A stretch of 32,699 bases of DNA from CAIOSQ01 sp041178225 (GTDB taxonomy: Bacteria; Pseudomonadota; Alphaproteobacteria; CACIAM-22H2). The translations under genes and the position numbers were made by a program. Below the pieces are notes generated by a model. That model was not told the origin of the DNA. It ran no database searches and worked only from the letters and a program-made list of their open reading frames with translations. Below are positions 22,551-29,876 of the stretch, in pieces; positions within the stretch are counted from its first letter, which is position 1, and each line of letters begins with the position of its first letter. Location: positions 1 to 32,699 of the forward strand of contig JBEGVV010000040.1 in the NCBI GenBank assembly GCA_041178225.1, given 5' to 3'.

Positions 22551-25500
22551 GCACGCGCCCGGCTCCTGCCTATGCCGAGCTGCAGGCGACGACCTGCCAC
22601 GACTTCCTGCGCGGCGCCTCCCACCCGCACGAGCTCGTGGCGCGCGCGAGGGAACTGGGCCTCGCGGCGATCGCGATCACCGACCGCCACACGCTGGGTG
22701 GCGTCGTGCGCGCCCACGAGGCGGCAAGGGAGCACGGCATGCGGCTCGTGGTCGGCGCGCGCATCGAGCCCGCCGGCGCCCCGCCACTGCTGTGCTGGCC
22801 CGCGGACCGCGCGGCCCATGCGCGGCTCTCGCGCCTGGTCTCCGCCGGCCGCCGGCGCGCGGGACGCGCCGGCTTCGAGGCCTCGCTCGACGAGGCGCTC
22901 GAGGCGCTGCGCGGCTCGCCGGTCGCCGCGATGCCACCGGAGGCGCCGGACCCGGGCTTCGCGCGCATGCTCGCGCGGCTGCGCGAGGCCTTCGCCGACG
23001 ACCTCCACCTCGTCGTCCACGCGCTGCGGCGCGGAGACGACGCGCAGCGCCTGGCGCACCACGCCGCGCTGGCGCGCGCCGCGCGCGTGCGGCTCCTCGC
23101 CACCAACGACGTCCATTTCCACGTCCCGGAACGACGCGCGCTGCAGGATGTCCTGGCATGCATCCGCGCGGGCGTGCAGCTCGACGCGGCCGGGCGGCGC
23201 CTCTTCGCCCATGGCGAGCGCCACCTCAAGGCGCCGGCCGAGATGGCGCGGCTCTTCGCGCGCCATCCCGACGCGATCGCGGCCGGGCTCGACATCGTCG
23301 CGCGCTGCCGCTTCTCGCTCGACGAGCTTCGCTACGACTACCCGGACGAGCCAGTGCCGCCGGGCGCCACGGCGCAATCGCATCTCGAGGCGCTCGCCTG
23401 GGAGGGCGCGCGCCGGCGCTGGCCCGCGGGCATACCAGGCAAGGTGCAGGGCCAGATCGCCCACGAGCTCGCGCTGGTCGCACAGCTCGGCTACGCGCCC
23501 TACTTCCTCACCGTCCACGACATCGTCGCCTTCGCCCGCGCGCGCGGCATCCTCTGCCAGGGCCGCGGCTCGGCGGCCAATTCCGCCGTCTGCTACGCCA
23601 TCGGCATCACGGCGGTCGACCCCGAGCACTCGGACCTGCTCTTCGAGCGCTTCGTCTCCGCCGCGCGCGACGAGCCGCCCGACATCGACGTCGACTTCGA
23701 GCACGAGCGACGCGAGGAGGTTATCCAGTACATCTACGCGCGCTACGGCCGCGAGCGCGCCGGCCTCGCCGCGACCCTGATCCGCTACCGGCCGCGCAGC
23801 GCGATCCGCGACGTCGGCAAGGCGCTGGGCCTGTCGCGCGACGTCGTCGCGCGCCTCGCCGACACGGTCTGGGGCCGCGGTGGCGAGGCGCTCGACGAGG
23901 CGCAGGTCCGCGCGGCCGGCATCGACCCGCAGGCGCCGCGCGTCGCGCTCGCGCTGCGGCTCGCGCGCGAGCTGGTCGGCCTGCCCCGCCACCTGTCGCA
24001 GCATGTCGGCGGCTTCGTCATCGCGCGCGGCCGCCTCGACGAGATCGTGCCGGTCGTCGACGCCGCGATGGAGGGGCGCACGGTCATCGAGTGGGACAAG
24101 GACGACCTCGACGCGCTCGGCATCCTGAAGATCGACGTGCTCGCCCTCGGGATGCTGAGCTGCATCAGGCGCGCCTTCGCGCTGGTCGCGCAGGAGACGG
24201 GCGAGCGCCTCGAGCTCGCCACCATCCCGCGCGACGCGCCGGAGGTCTACGAGATGCTGTCGCGCGCGGACTCGATCGGCGTCTTCCAGGTCGAGAGCCG
24301 GGCGCAGATGAACATGCTGCCGCGGCTCAGGCCCGCCTGCTTCTACGACCTGGTGATCGAGGTCGCGATCGTGCGGCCCGGGCCGATCCAGGGCGACATG
24401 GTGCATCCCTACCTGCGTCGGCGCGAGGGCAAGGAACCGGCGGACCTGCCGTCGGAGGAACTGCGCGCGGTGCTCGGCAGGACGCTGGGCGTGCCGCTGT
24501 TCCAGGAGCAGGCGATGCGCATCGCCATCGTCGCCGCGGGGTTCTCCCCCGAGGAGGCGGACCGGTTGCGCCGCGCGATGGCCACCTTCCGCGCGCATGG
24601 CCGGATCTCGGAATTCGCCGCCAAGTTCGTCGACGGCATGGTGGCGCGCGGCTACGCGCGCGACTTCGCGGAGCGATGCTTCCGCCAGATCGAGGGCTTC
24701 GGCACCTACGGCTTCCCCGAATCCCATGCCGCGAGCTTCGCACACCTCGTCTATGTCTCGGCCTGGCTCAAGCGCTTCCATCCCGCGGCCTTCGCCGCCG
24801 CGCTGCTCGACAGCCAGCCCATGGGCTTCTACGCGCCGGCGCAGATCGTGCGCGACGCACGCGACCACGGCGTCGAGGTGCGCCCCCCGGACGTCAACGC
24901 CAGCGACTGGCTGTCTGTGCTGGAGGCAGGCGGGGCGCTGCGCCTCGGCCTGTCCCAGGTGAAGGGCCTCGGGCGCGCCCAGGCAGAGGCGATCGTCGCG
25001 GCGCGCGGCGCCGGCTACCGGGACATGGCGGAGCTGCGGTCACGGGCCGGCGCCTCCCAGGCGACGCTCGAGCGCCTGGCGGCCGCCGACGCATTCGCGA
25101 GCCTAGCCCTCGGCCGCCGCCAGGCGCTCTGGCAGGTCCTGGGGGCCGGGCATTTCGCCCCCGACGCGCGGGCGGCCCCCCTCCTCGGCCAGGTCGGCGC
25201 GGCCATGCCGCCACCTCCCGCGTCCCTGCCCGAGGCCTCGCTCGGCGAGGCCGTGCACGAGGACTACGCGACGCTGCGCCTCTCCCTGCGCGCCCATCCC
25301 GTCGGCCTGCTGCGGGAAAGGCTGCGCGCGGCCTCCCCCCGCCTCGTGGCGGCGGCGGAACTCGCCACCCTGCCCGACGGGGCGCGGGCCGCGGTCGCCG
25401 GCCTCGTCCTCGTGCGCCAGCAGCCGGGTTCGGCCAAGGGCGTCATCTTCATGACCCTGGAGGACGAGACCGGCCTCGCCAACCTCGTGGTCTGGCAGCA

Positions 25501-25798
25501 TGTCTTCGCGAGGTTCCGGCGCGTCGTCCTTGGCGGGCGCCTCGTCGAGGCGCGCGGCAGGCTCCAGCGCGAGGGTGACCCTCCCCATGCGGTCATCCAC
25601 CTCGTGGCCGACGCGCTCGGGGACCGGAGCGAGCACCTGGCGGAACTGACGCGATCGCCACCAGGGTCCCTGCTGTCGCCCCAGGCCTCCCGCGGCGACG
25701 AGGCCAGGCCATCATCGGGCGGACGCAGGCGGGGCGGCGCCGCGGCCGGGGCGCCGGACGGCCAGCGGCAACTCTTCCCCAGCCGCGACTTTCACTGA
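22547..25798 (+). CDS. dnaE2: Error-prone DNA polymerase DnaE2
   Basis: C-family polymerase alpha subunit that copies damaged DNA during the SOS response and is the catalytic member of the ImuA-ImuB-DnaE2 mutasome. It has 1083 residues. Order: PHP domain ('YAELQATTCHDFLRGASHPH', 'LAAIAITDRHTLGGVVRAH'; about 8-230); palm with 'GRGSAANSAVCYAIGIT' and 'PDIDVDFEHERREEV', giving catalytic Asp381 and Asp383; third acid Asp530 in 'LKIDVLALGML'; fingers ('FQVESRAQMNMLPRL', then 'EVAIVRPGPIQGDMVHPY'); tandem HhH; and an OB domain near 960-1060. The ending 'PSRDFH' is typical of DnaE2. Directly before it, QRQLF (1073-1077) fits a QxxLF clamp-binding motif. The start is GTG 22547, in GTGA overlap with imuB. 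Confidence 0.96.
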   Translation: MSTRPAPAYAELQATTCHDFLRGASHPHELVARARELGLAAIAITDRHTLGGVVRAHEAAREHGMRLVVGARIEPAGAPPLLCWPADRAAHARLSRLVSAGRRRAGRAGFEASLDEALEALRGSPVAAMPPEAPDPGFARMLARLREAFADDLHLVVHALRRGDDAQRLAHHAALARAARVRLLATNDVHFHVPERRALQDVLACIRAGVQLDAAGRRLFAHGERHLKAPAEMARLFARHPDAIAAGLDIVARCRFSLDELRYDYPDEPVPPGATAQSHLEALAWEGARRRWPAGIPGKVQGQIAHELALVAQLGYAPYFLTVHDIVAFARARGILCQGRGSAANSAVCYAIGITAVDPEHSDLLFERFVSAARDEPPDIDVDFEHERREEVIQYIYARYGRERAGLAATLIRYRPRSAIRDVGKALGLSRDVVARLADTVWGRGGEALDEAQVRAAGIDPQAPRVALALRLARELVGLPRHLSQHVGGFVIARGRLDEIVPVVDAAMEGRTVIEWDKDDLDALGILKIDVLALGMLSCIRRAFALVAQETGERLELATIPRDAPEVYEMLSRADSIGVFQVESRAQMNMLPRLRPACFYDLVIEVAIVRPGPIQGDMVHPYLRRREGKEPADLPSEELRAVLGRTLGVPLFQEQAMRIAIVAAGFSPEEADRLRRAMATFRAHGRISEFAAKFVDGMVARGYARDFAERCFRQIEGFGTYGFPESHAASFAHLVYVSAWLKRFHPAAFAAALLDSQPMGFYAPAQIVRDARDHGVEVRPPDVNASDWLSVLEAGGALRLGLSQVKGLGRAQAEAIVAARGAGYRDMAELRSRAGASQATLERLAAADAFASLALGRRQALWQVLGAGHFAPDARAAPLLGQVGAAMPPPPASLPEASLGEAVHEDYATLRLSLRAHPVGLLRERLRAASPRLVAAAELATLPDGARAAVAGLVLVRQQPGSAKGVIFMTLEDETGLANLVVWQHVFARFRRVVLGGRLVEARGRLQREGDPPHAVIHLVADALGDRSEHLAELTRSPPGSLLSPQASRGDEARPSSGGRRRGGAAAGAPDGQRQLFPSRDFH

Positions 25799-25966
25799 TG
25801 CAGAAATGCAACAGAGAAGATGCGGCGGCAACAATGCTTGTTCCCTAGGCAGGATGTGGTGGTAAAGGTTACCTACCGAATCGCACCAATTCGGGCCTTC
25901 CTGTCGGCATTCGGATACCGAAGCGATGGAAGTCCCGGCCGGCACAACCAGACGAGGAAATCGAAA
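25799..25966 (+). other. dnaE2-ompA intergenic region with small palindromes
   Basis: This gap is AT-richer than its surroundings and must hold the ompA promoter and leader, but I cannot name convincing -35 and -10 boxes. It holds two perfect short inverted repeats, GGTAA-AGG-TTACC (25861-25873) and TTCGG-ATA-CCGAA (25910-25922), either of which could be an operator half-site pair or a leader hairpin. No T-tract terminator for dnaE2 is visible. Confidence 0.35.
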
Positions 25967-27016
25967 ATGCCCTCTCGCAACGCCCTTCTCGCCGCGACGC
26001 TGCTGACTGCGGTCTCCGTCCCGGCCCTTGCCCAGAACCCCTCGCCGAAGGGCTTCTACGTGGGCGGCGCGCTTGGCGCGAACATGCAGAACGAGTCGAC
26101 CTACTCGGGCCAGGGCATCAACAACGACAGCGAGCAGAAGATCGGCCCGATGGGCGCGCTCTCCCTCGGCTACGGCTACGGCAACGGCCTGCGCACCGAG
26201 ATCGAGGCGGCGGCTCGCGCCAACGGCGTCGACAAGGTCGGCGGCACCGGCGGCTCTGGTGGCGAGGGCGACATCCGCGCCTACAGCGCGATGCTCAACC
26301 TGCTCTACGACATCGGCACCGGCACGGCCTTCACCCCGTATCTCGGCCTCGGCGCCGGCTGGGCCTTCCTCGACGCCGGTGGCGTCCGCAGCCTGAACGG
26401 CAACCGCACGGTCAACGGCTCGGACAACAAGTTCGCCTACCAGGGCATCGCCGGCGTCGCCTACGGCCTCAGCGACCAGCTGAAGCTCACCCTCGACTAC
26501 CGCTACTTCGCGACGCTCGATCCGAAGTACTCGGCCAAGACCCAGGCTGGCGTGAGCACCTCGGTCGACAGCGAGTACAGCGCCCACAGCCTGCTGCTCG
26601 GCCTGCGCTACCACTTCGCCGCCCCCGCGCCGGTTCCCGTCGCCGTCCCGCAGGCCGCGCCGCCGGCCGCGCCGAAGGCCGACATCCAGCGCTCCTTCCT
26701 GGTGTTCTTCGACTTCAACAAGTCGGACGTCACCGCCGAGGCGAACCGCGTGATCGCGCAGGCCGCCGACCACGCCAAGCGCGGCGGCGTCTCGCGGATC
26801 GTCGTCACCGGCCACACCGACACCTCGGGCTCGCCCCAGTACAACCAGCGCCTCTCCGAGCGTCGCGCGGCGAATGTCCGCGAGGCACTCGTGCGCCAGG
26901 GCCTGGCCGCGAACGCGATCTCGACGGTCGGCAAGGGCGAGAGCGATCCGCTCGTCCGCACCGCCGACGGCGTGCGCGAGCCGCAGAACCGCCGCGCGGA
27001 GATCGTCCTCCAGTAA
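25967..27016 (+). CDS. OmpA-like outer-membrane protein
   Basis: Outer-membrane beta-barrel anchored to peptidoglycan, with a structural or envelope-stability role. It has 349 residues. The signal peptide 'RNALLAATLLTAVSVPALAQ' is cleaved after about residue 23. The barrel (about 24-220) opens 'KGFYVGGALGANMQ' and has alternating aromatic strands such as 'LSLGYGYGNGLRTEIEAAAR', 'FTPYLGLGAGWAF' and 'QLKLTLDYRYFATL', ending 'LLLGLRYHF'. A Pro/Ala/Val linker (about 222-243) leads to an OmpA/MotB domain: 'FLVFFDFNKSDVTAEA', 'IVVTGHTDTSGSPQYNQRLS' and 'ERRAANV', carrying the Asp and Arg that bind diaminopimelate. The start is ATG 25967, with GAGGAAA upstream; the in-frame extension to 25820 lacks a signal peptide at its start. 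A strong terminator follows. Confidence 0.93.
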   Translation: MPSRNALLAATLLTAVSVPALAQNPSPKGFYVGGALGANMQNESTYSGQGINNDSEQKIGPMGALSLGYGYGNGLRTEIEAAARANGVDKVGGTGGSGGEGDIRAYSAMLNLLYDIGTGTAFTPYLGLGAGWAFLDAGGVRSLNGNRTVNGSDNKFAYQGIAGVAYGLSDQLKLTLDYRYFATLDPKYSAKTQAGVSTSVDSEYSAHSLLLGLRYHFAAPAPVPVAVPQAAPPAAPKADIQRSFLVFFDFNKSDVTAEANRVIAQAADHAKRGGVSRIVVTGHTDTSGSPQYNQRLSERRAANVREALVRQGLAANAISTVGKGESDPLVRTADGVREPQNRRAEIVLQ

Positions 27017-27054
27017 GGAAGACGCCGCCCCGGCCCTGCGCCGGACTGCAAGAG

Positions 27055-27088
27055 GGCGCGGATCCACGGATCCGCGCCTTTTTGTTTT
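27055..27088 (+). terminator. Rho-independent terminator of the ompA-like gene
   Basis: GGCGCGGATCC (27055-27065) and GGATCCGCGCC (27068-27078) form a perfect 11-base inverted repeat around AC; in practice the innermost pair or pairs would open to give a 4-base or larger loop. TTTTTGTTTT follows directly. It starts 38 bases after the ompA stop. This is the only textbook intrinsic terminator found in the window. Confidence 0.93.
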
Positions 27089-27160
27089 CTGGCCTGGCTG
27101 GCGCGCGCGGGACTGGCCAGGGCGGGAACGCGCGACCGGCCCGCGGCGGCCACGCAAGCC

Positions 27161-27194
27161 GCACGGATACCGCCGCACGGATACCGCCGCACGG
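27161..27194. repeat. Short tandem repeat, 14-base unit
   Basis: GCACGGATACCGCC occurs twice in perfect tandem (27161-27174, 27175-27188), then a partial third copy (GCACGG, 27189-27194). It lies between the ompA terminator and the stop of the small exported protein. A GC-rich inverted repeat, CGCCGGC-ACGTG-GCCGGCG, follows at 27197-27215, 5 bases from that stop, and may end the minus-strand transcript, though without a T-tract. Confidence 0.6.
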
Positions 27195-27220
27195 CACGCC
27201 GGCACGTGGCCGGCGCGCGA

Positions 27221-27778
27221 TCACTTCCTCGGGGGCTGCCCCTGGTTCTGCGCCTGGGGTTGCGCCTTCTGCGGCGCGGGCTTCTGCTCGCCGCAGGTCG
27301 GGATGCCGATCGGATGCGACGCCGCGCGCTCGGCCGCGAACCTGTCGACCTCGGCGCTGGACACGGTCGACGCGCGCTCGAAGAGCGGACCCTGCTGCGT
27401 GCAGAACGTGCCCGTCCCGGACATGCTCGCGCGCGAATACTCGTTCGCCAGGGACGTCACGTAGCGATCCATCTGCGTGGTCGCGGCGCCGCCATGCACG
27501 CGGCGGAAATGCTCCTTGAAGACGGTGGCATGGCTCTGGGTCGCTGCCCGGTGACGCTCGACGAAGGCCGCGTAGGGAGCGGAGAAATCCTGGCCGCCGA
27601 CGCCACGGCAGGTCAGAGCCGCGACCATCAGTTCCGTCATCAGCATGCGGAACTCGAAGGCAGATTTCTCGGGCGGCGTGAGGCAGCGACCCTGCGCGAG
27701 CGCGCGCGAGGCGTCGGCGGAGCAGATGGCGATGGCGGCAAGGGCCGCCGCGACGCGTGGCAGGCGATTCGTCTTCAT
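27221..27778 (-). CDS. Small exported protein of unknown function
   Basis: I do not recognise a characterised family. The protein has 185 residues with a Sec signal peptide ('RVAAALAAIAICSADASRAL', then AQ; cleavage near residue 29). The mature part is helical, with four cysteines: one in 'GRCLTPPEK', one in 'VAALTCRGVGG', one in 'GTFCTQQGPLF' and one in 'GIPTCGEQKP', which could form two disulfides. 'ELMVAALTCRG', 'YAAFVERHRA', 'HFRRVHGG' and 'DRYVTSLANEYS' look like conserved blocks of a small alphaproteobacterial periplasmic family (impression from memory only). The C-terminal tail is rich in Pro, Gln and Lys. The start is ATG 27778; no Shine-Dalgarno precedes it, and a promoter-like -10 ends 6 bases upstream, so the mRNA may be leaderless. 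It is divergent from the GNAT-Nudix gene. Confidence 0.75.
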   Translation of the reverse strand: MKTNRLPRVAAALAAIAICSADASRALAQGRCLTPPEKSAFEFRMLMTELMVAALTCRGVGGQDFSAPYAAFVERHRAATQSHATVFKEHFRRVHGGAATTQMDRYVTSLANEYSRASMSGTGTFCTQQGPLFERASTVSSAEVDRFAAERAASHPIGIPTCGEQKPAPQKAQPQAQNQGQPPRK

Positions 27779-27784
27779 GTGTCG

Positions 27785-27814
27785 CTTATAACCACTGGCT
27801 TCCGGGCGCGCCAA
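27785..27814 (-). promoter_or_regulatory. Promoter giving a possibly leaderless transcript
   Basis: On the minus strand, TTGGCG (27809-27814) and TATAAG (27785-27790) are 18 bases apart. Only 6 bases separate the -10 from the ATG at 27778, so transcription would begin at or within a base or two of the start codon. The sequence before the ATG has no Shine-Dalgarno, which fits a leaderless mRNA. Confidence 0.5.
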
Positions 27815-27846
27815 GGCCGGCGCCCCCGGGCCCTGGGGGAGAAACC

Positions 27847-28986
27847 ATGCGACAGGAAGGCGCGCGCGAGGACGGGGTTCCGGTGGTCGAGGTGGTGGAC
27901 GCCGCCACGATGGAGGATGCCGCGGTCGAGATCGCGAGGCTCGCGCATGAAGACGACGCCCGGGGCCAGGCACGCGAATGCTGGGCCGGCCTTGCACGCG
28001 ACTGCGCCGCGGGAAAGGCGCTCGCGCTCGTGGCGCGCCGTGGGACGAGGATCCGGGGCGCCCTCGCGCTGCGATCCCTTGCCGGTACAGGGCCAGGTCG
28101 TGCCCATCGCGTCGAGATCGGCGCGTTCGCCGTCGCCCGGGACGAAGGAGGCGCCGATGTGGCGTCCGCCCTGCTCGCGCGCGCGGAGCAGGAGGCGCGG
28201 CGACTATCGGCCAGCCTCCTGACGATCGAGCTGCGCCAGGGCGATCCCCACGCGGCGCTCCTCCGCGCGCGCGGCTTCCGCCTCTCCGGCCGCATCCCGG
28301 GCGGCGCGGGTCCGGGCATCGACGCGCTGCTGTTCTGGAAGGACCTTTCGGCCGGGGCACCACCCCCGCTGCCCGCGCCGCCACCGCGCGACGACGTCGA
28401 GGTGCTCGCGCATGACCGGCTGTTCCGCAGCTATCTCGCGCTCGACCGGTTCGAGTTGCGCCACCGCCTGTTCGCGGGTGGCACGAGCGCCGTCGTCGGC
28501 CGGGACCTGGTCGTCCGCGGGCCGGCGGCGGCGATCCTGCTCTACGATCCCGACCGCGACCAGGTCGCGCTGGTCGAGCAGTTCCGGGTCGGCGCGCTGG
28601 CGGCTGGCATCGATCCGTGGATCCTCGAGACGGTCGCCGGCGTGGTGGAGCCCGGCGAGGACGCGGCCGAGGTCGCGCGGCGCGAGGCGCTCGAGGAAGC
28701 CGGCGCGCAGGTCGGCGAGATGGAGCGCATCGCCCGGTACCTCTCCAGCCCTGGCTGCAGCGACGAGACGGTGGAGAGCTTCGTCGGCCGCGTCGACGCA
28801 TCGCGCCTTGGCGGCCTCCATGGCCTGCCCGAGGAGGGCGAGGACATCCGCGTCGTCGTGATGGACGCCAGCGCGGCCATCGCCGCCTGCGCCGACGGCA
28901 GGATCGGCAACGCGATCACGCTGGTCGCCCTTCAATGGCTCGCGCTCAACCGCGCGGCGCTGGCCGCGCGCTGGCGCAGGGCGTAG
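27847..28986 (+). CDS. GNAT-like domain fused to a Nudix hydrolase (ADP-ribose pyrophosphatase type)
   Basis: Two-domain protein of 379 residues. The C-terminal half (about 180-379) is a Nudix hydrolase of the NudF/TrgB group, which splits ADP-ribose or related nucleoside diphosphate derivatives. The Nudix box at 265-287 runs from 'GVVEPGEDAAEV' through 'ARREALEEAGA', with the full REALEE metal-binding core. 'DQVALVEQFRVGAL' and 'WILETVAG' before it, and 'YLSSPGCSDE' after it, are typical of ADP-ribose pyrophosphatases. The N-terminal part (about 10-165) has GNAT-like order ('VEIGAFAVARDEGGADVASALLARAE', then 'LLTIELRQGDPHAALLRARG'), but the acetyl-CoA loop is degraded (RDEGGA instead of QxxGxG/A), so it may not be catalytic. 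The start is ATG 27847, after GGGGGAG; the in-frame extension upstream is not conserved-looking. It heads a three-gene unit with sseA and a double GNAT. Confidence 0.85.
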   Translation: MRQEGAREDGVPVVEVVDAATMEDAAVEIARLAHEDDARGQARECWAGLARDCAAGKALALVARRGTRIRGALALRSLAGTGPGRAHRVEIGAFAVARDEGGADVASALLARAEQEARRLSASLLTIELRQGDPHAALLRARGFRLSGRIPGGAGPGIDALLFWKDLSAGAPPPLPAPPPRDDVEVLAHDRLFRSYLALDRFELRHRLFAGGTSAVVGRDLVVRGPAAAILLYDPDRDQVALVEQFRVGALAAGIDPWILETVAGVVEPGEDAAEVARREALEEAGAQVGEMERIARYLSSPGCSDETVESFVGRVDASRLGGLHGLPEEGEDIRVVVMDASAAIAACADGRIGNAITLVALQWLALNRAALAARWRRA

Positions 28987-29015
28987 CCTCGCGGCGCGAA
29001 ACGGAGGAACGAGAC

Positions 29016-29876
29016 ATGGCCGAACAGGTCCCGCCCCTGGTCCAGAGCGACTGGCTCGCCACGCGCCTCGGCGCGCAGGGGATCGTCGTCGTGGACGCCA
29101 CCTACCACCTGCCCAATGCGGGCCGCGACGCGCGCGCCGAGCATGCCCAGGCGCACCTGCCCGGTGCCATCTTCCTCGACGTCGACGCGATCCGCGACGA
29201 GGCCAATCCATTGCCGCACATGGTGCCGGCCCCGAGCGCCTTCGCCGCGGCGATGGGCACGCTCGGCATCGGCAACGACGACCACGTCGTCGCCTACGAC
29301 GCGCATGGCCTGATGAGCGCGGCGCGCGCCTGGTGGCTGCTGCGCCTCTTCGGCCACGACAGGGTCTCGATCCTCGATGGCGGCCTGCCGAAATGGAAGG
29401 CGGAGGGTCGCCCGCTTGAGGCTGGCATCGCCTCGCGTCCCGCCACGAGCTTCGCCGCCTCCTTCCGCCCCGCCCTGCTGCGCACCAAGGCGCAGGTGCT
29501 CGCGAACATCTCGCGCGCGGCGGAAACGGTCGTCGACGCCCGTTCCGCGGGCAGGTTCGAGGGCACGGCAGCCGAGCCTCGCGCAGGCCTGCGCGGCGGG
29601 CACATACCGGGCAGCCGCAGCCTGCCCTTCGACCGTCTCGTCGACCCGAAGTCGAAGACCGTCCTGCCGCCGGAGGAGATCTCGCGCGCCTTCGCGGCCG
29701 CGGGCGTCGACCCGGCGGGCCGCGTCGCCTGCAGCTGCGGCTCGGGCGTCACGGCCTGCGTGCTCGCGTTCGGGCTGTTCCTGCTCGGCAACCGCGACGT
29801 CGCCGTCTATGACGGCTCCTGGTCGGAATGGGGCGCCGCCGCCGACACGCCGGTCGAGGCGGGACCGGCGCGATGA
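29016..29876 (+). CDS. sseA: 3-mercaptopyruvate sulfurtransferase (two rhodanese domains)
   Basis: Transfers sulfur from 3-mercaptopyruvate to a thiol or cyanide acceptor; in bacteria it is linked to cysteine breakdown and persulfide supply. It has 286 residues. The N-terminal inactive rhodanese domain has 'VVVDATYHLPNAGRDARAEH' and 'HLPGAIFLDVDAIRDEANPL' followed by 'PHMVPAP'. The C-terminal active domain has 'VVDARSAGRFEGTAAEPRAG', 'GHIPGSRSLPF' and the active loop CGSGVTA with catalytic Cys241. CGSGVTA is the mercaptopyruvate type; thiosulfate rhodaneses have CRKGVT or similar. The start is ATG 29016, with an excellent GGAGGAA upstream. It starts 29 bases after the Nudix gene and overlaps the next gene by ATGA. 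Confidence 0.93.
   Translation: MAEQVPPLVQSDWLATRLGAQGIVVVDATYHLPNAGRDARAEHAQAHLPGAIFLDVDAIRDEANPLPHMVPAPSAFAAAMGTLGIGNDDHVVAYDAHGLMSAARAWWLLRLFGHDRVSILDGGLPKWKAEGRPLEAGIASRPATSFAASFRPALLRTKAQVLANISRAAETVVDARSAGRFEGTAAEPRAGLRGGHIPGSRSLPFDRLVDPKSKTVLPPEEISRAFAAAGVDPAGRVACSCGSGVTACVLAFGLFLLGNRDVAVYDGSWSEWGAAADTPVEAGPAR

Noticed and set aside
21442..25578. 1378-codon plus-strand frame overlapping imuB and dnaE2
   Set aside because: Out of frame with two well-supported polymerase-family genes; the sequence is almost entirely Arg, Ala, Pro, Gly and Ser.
25712..27205. 497-codon minus-strand frame antisense to the ompA-like gene
   Set aside because: Runs through the ompA signal peptide, barrel and terminator regions; no motif or ribosome-binding site supports it.
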